Assembly: GCF_964355755.1 (NCBI RefSeq)
Contig: NC_092673.1
Location: 19,597,001-19,661,000, forward strand
Direction of reading: 5' to 3'
Source: Antedon mediterranea
Taxonomy: Eukaryota > Echinodermata > Crinoidea > Comatulida > Antedonidae
Length of the DNA stretch: 64,000 bases
The notes beneath the pieces were generated by a model, which saw only the letters and a list, made by a program, of their open reading frames with translations, was not told the origin of the DNA and made no database searches. Position numbers and translations under genes: made by a program. Every line of letters begins with the position of its first letter. Positions within the stretch are counted from its first letter, which is position 1. Shown piece after piece: positions 27,001 to 39,000 of the stretch.

Positions 27001-30000
27001 AAGGCGTCTATGGAAATGAACAAATCAATAATGCACAAACACAATGGTACTGTAAATTGTAAAAAAATGGATATGGATGTCAACATGTATTTTGCTTTTT
27101 GCATAGCTGGTTATGCAAGTTTCTCTGTAATTTCTGGCACTTTAACCTCTGAACCTTGGAAGCCCCCCTTTCTCCCAGCCTAAAGTTGCTCACTCCACTA
27201 GCAAAAACATAATAAAGTTACTGGATTTGTTCTTTAGTTCCCCTCACACCTTCTAAAACAATTTTCTAGGTAACCCAGGGTATTTTTTTTCTAGGAATGA
27301 TATGTTATATATTTATATATATTATAAATTTTAAGTTCTGTTGTCATAGAATAAAAAATACTATAACATGCCGTAGAAACTAATCGTAAAATGTACAGAT
27401 GATAATACTGTTTTATTTGGCAATATATATCAAGCATTTATAAAGACTCTGAAGCCCTCTAAACACACAAAACTCATGTTTAAGAACTATAGCATCATAT
27501 TTTCTGTATTCCTTTAAGATTGGTAAGATATATTCGTCATTAAATGTGTTATGCTGAATTATATACCACCATGGTAGTTAAAAAGCTAGTTACAACCATT
27601 CTCTTCTGGGAATATCTGTACTAATATATTTCTTGACTGTGTCTTAAATGTTGCATAATCTCCAGGTCACTTTGAGTGATACGTTCGAACAAATGCATCA
27701 ATTATTTATTATATTATCATTATAACATAGAATCAATGTTTTTTGGACATATTAAAGGTGTATTGTCCTCCTGAAAATATAATTCTTAAACAATTTGTTT
27801 ACTGAATATGCCATTTTAATGTCACATTAAATAGTTATCCGCTATGACCAAAAGTTGGATTGAAAAAAAAATTGTATTTAACTGAAAAAACCCCTGTAAT
27901 TTAAAGCAAAAATCAGTCAAATTAGCTGCCAGCCAACAGGTTTTTGGTTGAATTTAACCATTTATTAGAGTATATCATTGTATGACTGAACAAATTATTG
28001 TTTTTCTTTTTTTTTCTATAGAAGTGATTAACTTTATTAAAACTACAAAATAACCTATAGTATTCAAAGTCTGATTTAATTAATCTTCATTTTTCAAGTT
28101 TTTGGGGGACAATACAATATCTTTAAGCAACTCCCTTCTATTTTAGTTATATCATGGACGAATAACAACTAGTTTACCTCCATGGTTATATAAAGTAGCT
28201 GAATTATTAGCTTTTCTTAACCAAGCATTCCTCTCTCCAGACTAGACAATCACAATACTGTATGTTTGGTAACATTTCCACTCAAAGAAACAGAATTCTA
28301 AATATCATACATTATTGAGTTAGGAAATAAAGACTTTAGTTTAAGAATTTTGAAGTCATAAAATTGTCTCAAACATTTTGGGGTTCAGTTTCTTCAAATC
28401 AATAATCAAATTATCTATAATTCAAAGTGATATTGTTAAAAATCACACAAAGTGTGAACATGATTTATTTCTTTATTCTTTATGAATTTATTGTAGATGG
28501 TGTCATTTTAAGAATCTTCCATGCAATATAATCTGTAACCATAATTACATGACACCATTGGATGTAATCAGTAGTGTACAGGCTAAATAATATTCTTTTA
28601 TGGAATTTTGCAGGCTAAAGCAAACTTTGAAATGGAAACAAATTTCCAGCAACTGAAATTGTCTTTCAGTGGACACTATAGAGGTGACAAGTATAAGTGG
28701 CTGAGGTTCTTCCTTTTCGATCACGTAACTGTAGAGGATATTACACATTCTTTTAATAGTGATTTTTTAATAGACAAACTCGAGCAGGAAGGTATAATCT
28801 CACCACAGAATGTCAGCCTTCTGTTAGATATTGCTTTAGTAACACAATTGACGGATGCCGTAGATCTGGTAATTCAGTATATGAATGTCAATGGTCAATA
28901 CACTGATAAAGAAATTTCAAAATATCGAAAACAACTATTTGAGGTCTTAAGAGAAAGTGAACAAACTAATTTGAGCAGGGTTATTGCTCACTATGGTATG
29001 AAGTCAACTGAAATTAAAGATATTTGGGATGCAGTTTTGATGTTAGAGATTTGTGGCGATTTAGAAGATGACAATGACAAAATTAAACATTTTGAGAGTC
29101 TTCTTAAAATAAGCTCAAAGGAAGCACTAACTGGTAATAATTTTTTCCTTTTGATTGTATAGTTTTAATTTTTTAGGGTAAAAAAAAGATAATAACATCA
29201 GAGGGTTAACTAAGGCAATGTAAAGATGTAAGCCCACCGTAAAGTAATTTGGTAGGTCATTCAAACTGCTTGTGATTGATCAACTCACTTGCGTTGCGCC
29301 TACATTGTTGCGTTGTGTCCAAGTAGGAACCAAGCTTAAGCTATCTTTTGTACAGTAGATCAACTTTATATTGTGAATGAAAATATGGCGGTGCAGAGAT
29401 TAAAGCTTCAAAACGCTTCCCTGCTCAGCATTGTTTGTCATCTATTGAAGTTGTCTTCCGTTTTGTGTGAAAAGTGTATCCCTTGTGGTCAGCAGCTTGA
29501 TTATTGACCTAGGCATATGAAAATTGATTCACATGTTCCCATACAGCAATGAAACCAGTCTTTAAAATCTTATCGGGAATCGGGAAATAAATTTTTGAGT
29601 AATCCTGCTAACTAACAAACACACACAAACACACCCGATCTACCTCATAACCTCTTGCCATTCTGGCAGAGGTAATAAGTATTAAAATAATTATGTAGAA
29701 TATATACTGTACACAAATTTAAATTATAGTTTTTGTTATTACTTACCTAAAAAACCATTTTTTGTTGAAAAAAGATTACTAAACACTGCAAAATTCCAAA
29801 AATACAGCAGCCGCCATCAAAACCAAAACAATTCTGGCAATTTTGACACCCCAAACTTCTTCCCTGGGGTGAATAAAATATAGTTTAAAACCTCTGGTCA
29901 TTTTGATACCTCATTACGCGCTAGAATCCCCTCCCCCAACCTCTACTGCTGGCCCCAATAAAGAAAAAACGTGAACAACTATTTTAAAAATGTAATTAGA

Positions 30001-33000
30001 CTATAAACTAAACACATCTGTTTGATATATCCTGTTGAAATAAAAAAAAATTGCGGAAAATGGCCAATCTTGCATTGTACTGAAGGTGATCATGGAAATT
30101 GCTATAACAAATACCATAAAAGTAATATTTTTATTCTGCAGATCAAATTGTGGAGGTAATTGTGGATTCTACAGGTGGAACGCTTCACCTTAAGGATGAA
30201 GACATAAAGTTAGAGATACATTCTGAAGCAATTGAAGGGGAGGAAGTGAAAGTAACGCTAGAAATTTTTTCTGAGGAAATAGACATTCCCATATCTCATC
30301 CTCGGGAATCAATAATATCACCTATAATTAAATGTGGACCAGAAGGTACCACCTTCAACAAGCCTATTTCATTGTCATTTCCACACGATGCTGTAAATGA
30401 AGAGAATTGGGAATTCACTCTACTTGTTAAAGATCACATTCAAGATGAATGGAAACAAATAGCATTGACAAATGATAGAAAGGACGTTCATTTTACTTTA
30501 AACAAAGGTCTATGCTGTATAACATTAAATCATTTTAGTTGGTATGCACTAAAGGGTCATGTCAGAAATGCCGTTCATGCTAAGAAAAGAATGTTGTCAG
30601 GAGTTTTTGGAAAGATGCTTGCAAACGATGAGTATCAACTTCAAACAAGACTTTGTAAGCCGTCGGATGTAAAGGTAATTAATATATAATTAATTGTTAT
30701 TAAACTGTATTTGAATAATGTAGTTATAATTTGTATTATTTTACTTACATTAACCTTTTAAAATATAGATATATTTTAATAAATGCATTTTGCTAGCTAG
30801 CCTTGTACTTTTTATTATGCCAAGTTAACTACTTTAGGTAATATTACTATTGACCAAACATCTGATCCCAACCGAGAAGTAACAGTGATTTTTGGCTTTT
30901 CGCAGAATTATTATTTCTAGAAATGGTGACAAAGTGGATTTTCTGCTTCTTTTCACAAGCACTGAATTTGAGCTAACGTCTAACACATTGATTAAAATTG
31001 ATGGCAGAAACATTCAAAATGTCATGTTGAATCATAAATTGAATTGATTCCTGATCATTATAAAATATACAGTGAAAAAGTGAACACGATGATTACATCT
31101 GACTTCCCTCAGATAATAGAAAACGTGTAATAAATCGGGAGATCAAACCTGGTTAAACAATTTATGCAGATTTGAAAAGGGTGTAGGAAACAAATATGTA
31201 CACAAATAACATTAAGTTTATGTATTTCAGAAGATAAAAGAAGACCACAGAGAAACCGGTGAGCAGCTTTTACGACCACCTGTAGATGTACTTGTTATGT
31301 ATAAAAAGATGAAAATTACTGTAGCGGCAGTATCAGAACAAGAATGGAATGTTCAAGATGAAAATGTACAAGTAAGAATATTTGTTCTAATTTACATTAC
31401 ATGTATTATACAAATCATCACAATTTTTTAGGTTTGCATGGTAAAGAATATGCATTAAACACGTTTTTGCAATAATACCACATAACTTGGGAATTCATAA
31501 CTTGATCAATAAATAACAAAATCTCCATTGCTATCAGTATCAACCATGGACCATGATGCTGACTTAACATAGAAAGTCTGTCTTTGATTAGTCTCTTTGA
31601 AGGATGCACACCATTCTTTTTGTGGATTTATCATTGAGAAAAAAAAGAAAATTAATTTATATATAAATAAATAGTAATATTAATCACCGCAGCAACCAAT
31701 TTTTTATTTACAATGCCTTAGAGCTGTAACATTTTATGCATGACTTTTTTCCTAGACTGTCACTGCTGAATACTTATGGCGTGGAACACCATTGAAGACA
31801 TTTCTTTTAAGAAGAAGCAATTCATTAGAAAATGTCTTAAAGGCAACAGTATCACTGTCACAAGAGTCAAATCGTATTGATCCAGTGCCTGTGTATTGTA
31901 AGTATTTCAAATGCTAACATCAATTTAATTTAAGTAGCAAATCAAGTCTACATTTATGATGAAGTAAATAAAATGTGGTATTCAAAATGTTAATCAGACA
32001 TTTTAACCATTAGAGTGAGGTGAATAACAAATAATAACAATGTTGAATGTTGGCTTGTTTTTATCTGGTACTACAATATATTAATTGTTACGTTCCTATT
32101 AAACATCTTAATTCTTTTGAGATTCCACTTTTAATTCACAAATTTGGAATAGAGATTGAGTGTAAATGTTACATTGTGTTTTACATTTTGTAGGGCGTAA
32201 CATTTTATTTTACTATAATTCAGGAAAGTGATTTGAAAAGCTTATTAATTATCAATTGTGAATATTGGCGCATATAATGTAATAACATATGTTAAAATTC
32301 CAATTACCTACACAACATGTATATGACGTACGTCTGTATTTGATTATTGAAAATCTTAGTTGGGGTGGTTTTCCTGATCTCACAGATTTCCTCTCTTCAT
32401 CGTATATAAATTATTAATTTCCAGTAAAATATCACTTGGTGATCGTTTCACAATTGTACATTATTTTGTTTCTTTTTTCTATTGAAATAATTATGATTGT
32501 ATATTTTGTTTGTATTTTTTGTTACAGGTGATGTTGAGACAACAAGGCCAAATCCAGGTATGTTATATAATTATATTATGATAATGCTTGAGATTAATTT
32601 CTTTTTCAATAATGTTTTATGAAGAACTTAACTCAAGCTTTAATTATTTAATTTTTTATTTGTTTCATCACATGCCGGGACAGGTGTTCCTTCCAGTACA
32701 GATGTGTCTTCTGGTGCAGGTGTGTCTTCTGATACAGGTGTGTCTTCTGGTACAGGTGCATCAGACCAATGTATTAGGCAAGGTAATAATACTCTTCAGT
32801 TACAGTACTAATGTACTTACATTTAGAAAAATAAGTAAAAAAATAAGGGTTTTCTCAAATCTATCATGTTTACTGTATCTGTACGGTGACTTTTAGCTGA
32901 TACAAGATTGATACGAGTTTGTACCTTGGTCTGATGGCTTAAAAATATATAATCTGAATCATCATGTTTCATTTAAAATGGTTACTTCTTATAAATTGGT

Positions 33001-36000
33001 TGTAAACATACTAATATTCATGTTATTAGTGATAGGTTATGGTGACTAGAAGAATATAATTAATTTGTTGCAGAAACAAGAAATCCGTTGACAGAAAAGT
33101 TTAATGTGTTAAATGATGATCTCAGTGAAGTCTTTACGAAGAATAAGAGAAAGTCTTTGTCTATGTAGAGCATCTTGTGTATATGTTTGTCTTATATGTT
33201 CTAGTGCAGTATATGGAGAGCCATCTCGATAGTGCTTTGCACTCATGGCAATCCTCAGGGTGCTGCACCGCTGTGTTGTCATGTATGTTTGCCTGAAAAT
33301 AAAATAAAATAAAAAATAAAATAAAGTTACTTTTTTTGAGATGTTGTCTATCTCAGCACGTTGAATTACAGGTCCTTGGCAATAAACATTACAAAGCAAA
33401 AGATTATTTTAATGACCTCTCTGATAAAGCAAAGATTAAACCTACTGATGTCAGCCTTCTGCTGGAGATTGCAAGGCTATCCGAAATTCAGGAAGCTGAA
33501 GATGTTGTACAACAGTACATGAGAGACAACAATGTTCAAAATACTGATCAACATAGATTGTCTCCGTATAGAAAGAGGTTGTGCAAGGCATTGACACAGT
33601 TTAACCCAAATGAATTAAATAGAATTAATGCTTTTTATGAGTTGGAATTACCAACCATTTGGGATTTAACATTTGAGTTGGAGAGGAAAGGAAAATTAAG
33701 AGATGAATCACAAAGAAAAAAGTTTGCAGATCTTCTTGGAGCAATCCCAAAGGAAATATTATGTAAGTCAATTTATGTAATTTATAACCATACTATAAAT
33801 CTAGGAAAAATAAATAATAAAAAATAAAATATATATAATTAAATTAAAGAAAGGAAAACAACAAGTTATACATTATTTTAATAATGCCTAATAACCAGTC
33901 AAAGATTTTTTAAATTATTTTCTATTTCTTTCCGTTTTAACTTTATTTTGACCCAGTCATTGTTCAGCACATTATACGATGAATCAATTGATCAAATGCA
34001 AAATCTGATAGTGATTCAGACATGTGAAGTCTCAAAAAAGCTATACCCCAGTGGTTAGAATTATACCACACTTTTCAAATCTCATAATAGTAATTACCAT
34101 ACCCTCTAATGATATATAATTTTGTTTACTAATCAATGAATGTTACATTTATACCAAACAAAAATATTACTGCACATACTGACATGCTATGGTATTATAA
34201 TATTACCAAAATATGTTTTTACAGATGGACAAGATGATTTCAGTTTTGCATCACTGCAGTCTGTCAACCGAAGCAGTCAACAAGGTATGATCTATTAAAG
34301 ATATATTGTCACCCTGAAAAAAAATTTTTTTTTATAAATATTTTTGTTGAATATGCTATTTTATGTCACATAATCGTTATTCAGTTTGACCAACAATTGG
34401 ATCAGATAAAAAAATAATGATTTACCTGAAAAATTGTAATTTAAAGCTATAAATAGTCAAATTGACTGGAAGTGAATGGGTTTTTTGTTGAATTTAAATG
34501 TTTATTTTTGTTTTGAGTGAAGTGAGTGTGAAAACATTACTTTTTTAAATTTTACTGAAGTGATAGGCCTAAACTTTATTAAAACTGCAAAATGGCCTAT
34601 TCAAAGCATATTATATTAATCTTTAAAATACATACAAACATGTGTATAAATATGAAATTGCAGTTGTACTGTGTCAATTATTTTGCCAATTACTAGATGA
34701 AAAGTATATTTAATTAACCCAGAATTAAACAAATGACCCACACCACACCAATATTTTGGTTCCTTTAATTGTTCAGTCAGCAAAAATACTGAAATAATAT
34801 ATGTCAACACTGAACTGTTCTTGTACATTACATTTTCTATTGTAAAATTTTATGCATCTTTCCTACAAATTGTTTTAGTCCTAAATTCATCAAACTGTTT
34901 AGTTAGATATTTTATTTATTTATTTATAAACATATTTTACATGGATACAATATTTATTTACACATATAAATTACAAGATGAAAACTACAAACTGTGATAA
35001 AAATAAGAAAATAGAAACATTTTATCAAATCTTGGCATAATGTGTATACTTGGAAATCAGCGCCATCTAATTTTATTTTGACAAACACAAATTCACTGAA
35101 TTTGTGCCATGTAATGGTGAAATTGTTTGCAATTCTGATGGTTTTAAATTTTTAGGAAGTTTAACACAAGTGAAATGTTTAGTTATGTATACATTAACAA
35201 ATAATACAATCTTATTTTAATCATTCATTATTTCAGGTTCACAGCAACCACATAGGTAAGTGTTATCTTTATGAGTAATCTCACACTATAGTAGTGTAAA
35301 TATGCAATTAGAGCACCAATGGTACAGAAACAATTTTATATTGTTATTGTGACTTTAATATTAATTCTCAGTACATATATTCTGGATATATTCCACAATG
35401 ACAATATAGCCTACTTAGATTAGAGTAAACTGTAACATTTGACATCCCCGAGGGAATGATATTTTTCTCAAGGAACTATATATTTTCCTGAAACAAGGCT
35501 GAGGGAAATATCATTTCCAGTGGGATGTCAAATGTTGTCATTCACCAATATAAAATGTGATATTTGTTTTATGATATAGCCAAATATCAGTAGACCTGGC
35601 TGGGTATGCCAACTCATCTGCTGGGTCTGTCGGCTTTTCGGGTATGTCCCTATCAAGCCAGGTCAAAATCACATTTGGTATAGGCCTTTGTTATAAAGTT
35701 TAAAGACTAGATGTTCGACTTATTGATCGGAAGGAGTGTGCTCCTTCTAATAAACAGAGGTGTCCCCTGCACATAAAAGTTTATAATCCAACCAATCCCA
35801 AGTTGCTGCACATAAATTACTCTTTCAATATAATACTAGTCCTCAAAAGTAAACAGAATTTACAGTCAAAATAAACTCGATGTTTACAATCCACAAAACG
35901 GTAGCCATTTCAACCAATCACGTTCATGTATTTACATAAGTTATATAGAACATTATCCATAACTTGATCCATGATTAAAATTGTTTGATTGATTAATTAT

Positions 36001-39000
36001 TATGCATCATCTTAATTCAATATTTATAAATAAAACAACAAGTTAAAGAAACAATTTGGGACATGCTAAGAAATGTTCATAAAATTAACATTTCATCAAT
36101 ATCTTTTGAATTTATTTATGTGATCTATTTACAGTGCTAAGCAAATAAACCAATTCTTAATGAATTTTTAATTTTGTGTATATATCTTTATTTAAAGGAG
36201 ACAAAGGATACCGACAGGTAATTTAACCATTCTATTTTTAACTCCTGACGCATTTTAAAGTTTTATTTCTCTTGAAAAACTAAATGCAATTTAGGATATG
36301 ATACGATATTATTTATTTTCATTTTAACAACATGGTTCAAATGAAATTTGGTTCGTTTGTAAGAAAAATAAACGATTACCTAATAAACAATTTTGTCATT
36401 TCCAAAAATATAAATTTATATGAATGTTGTATTTTTAACTAATTAAGCCAATTAAAATGATATTTAATAATAATTGCATGCATGCAATATACCAGATTTA
36501 AGGAATTGGAACATTACATGACATAAATGTGGCACGGTAAACATCTTTTCTTGGCAAAATATATTGATATATGTCAGCCATGTCTGACGGCTCCTCGAAA
36601 ATGCAATGATGGATCGCCATGTACGTCGGATTTGGAGCATTACATGACATAAATGTGGCACGGTAAACATCTTTTCTTGGCAAAATATATTGATATATGT
36701 CAGCCATGTCTGACGGCTCCTCGAAAATGCAATGATGGATCGCCAAGTACGTCGGTCTTCAGTTAGATGATATATGCTATGTTGCCCAATTAATAGTTTT
36801 ATTCTGGTCAACCCATGACTTTGGACGTCCTGACCTCCGAGCTTACTCGATTGTATAACATGCAAAAATATCTTTTCTATAGCCAACATATAATAGCGTT
36901 TTTCTTTAAACCTATTATTTTAATACCACAGAATACTGGAATTTATTTTCATCAATGTTTTTGGTTCTGATACAGATGGTTATGAAGTATATCATAGACT
37001 ATGTAAGCAAACCATGGAATGATGGGACAAAGAAAAAGACGATTATAATTTAGTCATTATTCAAACCATTAAATCACTTAGGAGGAGGACGACCATTTTT
37101 AGGGTTAATCTCTAGGATGCTCTCTAGGGTATTCACAATGTCGTGCAACATACACTCGGCTGCGCCACATCTCCCCTATTGCATCCTGACTTGTGCATTA
37201 TTTGTTTGAAAAACATAGTTATGTTTGGGATGGGGTATGGGACGTTACTAACTAATTAAATCTAAATATTTAAAGCCCAAAATTGTCACAATATTATCAA
37301 GACCAGCATAATCAGTACCATAATTATGTTTTACTTTTCACATTTCAGTTGTGGAAAGAGTTCTTGCACATGGTCACAAGATACAACAGTGTCCTCTTGT
37401 TGTTAAACGCCCAAGCAAAGAGTGGAAGTTTAAAGATTGTTTGGATAAATTGGTAGAAGTACATGGATGTGATGAAAACATCACTAAAAATATTTTGCAA
37501 ATGTATTTTGAATCAAATAGATCAGGTGGTAATGGTGAAGATGTTAACGTCGAGTATGATGAAGATAGAAATGTGTGGACGGTCAAGTTTTCAAGTTCTG
37601 AAGGTAATTTAGGTCTTTATATGTTGTGAAATATTCATTCAGATAAAAAAAACTTTAAACAATTTAGCTTATCTTTAGGTGAAGGTAATATCAATAAAAT
37701 ACTACCATTTCTTTGCTTAAAATATATACAAATATTTATTTATGCAATTAGTTTATACTGCCTTAAAATTATTTATCCCCACAATTCTAACATATAATAT
37801 TTCAGGTTTTTTTTTTCTTTTTTTATTGATAGGCCTATAATATTTTTTTAAACACTTATATGATGCCTTCTTAATATATTAAATTCCATTATGATCCTGA
37901 CCAAAATAATTATAAACTATTATTGATATTATAATTCCAACTGCAACAACTAATTAACAAATTGCATACTGCATAATACTGTACAGTTGCATTTAAATTA
38001 TATATTATATTGCTCTTCAGTTGCTGATAGAGTCTTGAAAAAGTCTCATAAATTGAGAAGTGAGTATATTACAGTTGTGAGGCCAAAACCAAAAATGATT
38101 AGCAACAAGAAAGCAAAAATACAGGAAGATGAAGACGCTGTTCCATTGTTAGTGGAGAATGTGGATTCCTCAATATCTGAGGAGCATTTGAGACTGTATT
38201 TTGAGAGCAAGAAATCTTGTGGAGGACCAATTGCTTTAATGCAGAAGAATCTGAAAGTTACTGGTAGTTGGATCATACAATTTCAACAAAATGGAGGTAC
38301 ATTTTGCTTTCACATGTTTTTTCCGCTTTAATCATGAACTAATTTTTATCATGAAAAATGTTTTCACAGAAAAAAATATGATATTTACTAATAAAAATAA
38401 AAAAATACCCTACTGAGTGTGACCAATCAAAGATTTTTAAGTTTGTATCTATAAAATCATGCCTATTTTCCTTCCCAATATACCCTGACATTTTGTATGT
38501 TAGTGTCCAGGGAACTAGAAGCTCTGTTTTTCAAAATGACAGTAGCTCCAGTCATGGTGTAGCTAATGTCCTGTAGTGTAGTTTTTTTAAGGTACAGTAT
38601 ATAGGGTGTTCACAGGTTCTTACCATAGATTATAGTAACTCAAAAATTATTATCTTTGACCGAAGGCCTCTGTGTTATGCAGCTGGCTCCGCCCCAGACC
38701 CTTTTGACGCCCAAACAACCAATCCCAGCGCCACCACTTTTGGGAATAACAGATATGTTGATATTTTCACATTGACATGGCTTGATTGCTTGTTCATTAC
38801 TATAAATTATAATGTAAAATACCCTATGTACTAATAACATTTCAAGAAAATCATTTTAACCTTGGGGTAATGCAAGGGCATAGCTTAAATGCTACAATTA
38901 TTAAATAATGGGGATATGGAATAATAATTTAATATGGAATGTTGTTCTTTATTATGCAGTAAAATGTTTTCATTATGATAAAGCCTGTACGAAAAGTACT

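Larger units (their letters stand above)
14052..28613 (+). other. Intron 8 (14.5 kb), repeat-filled
   Basis: No exon of the ANK/DED/PARP gene was found here, and short open frames have no family signature. It holds a foldback element (14190), a LINE 3' end (14590), a dispersed repeat (16030), a 21-bp VNTR (18365), a 37-bp array (22506), MITE pieces (19590, 20650, 25932, 26427, 27752) and a decayed copy of the 5' region of the paralogous gene (25546). If the gene is really two, the promoter of the second should lie in the last 3 kb. Confidence 0.6.

Noticed and set aside
33372-33762. DED2 exon starting at the ttacag acceptor at 33371
   Set aside because: The bases before it encode LSQHVELQ, which aligns with DED1, and this start breaks phase with exon 15.
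36464-36889. 141- and 82-residue minus-strand frames
   Set aside because: Created by the 126-bp tandem duplication; no signature, lies in intron 19.
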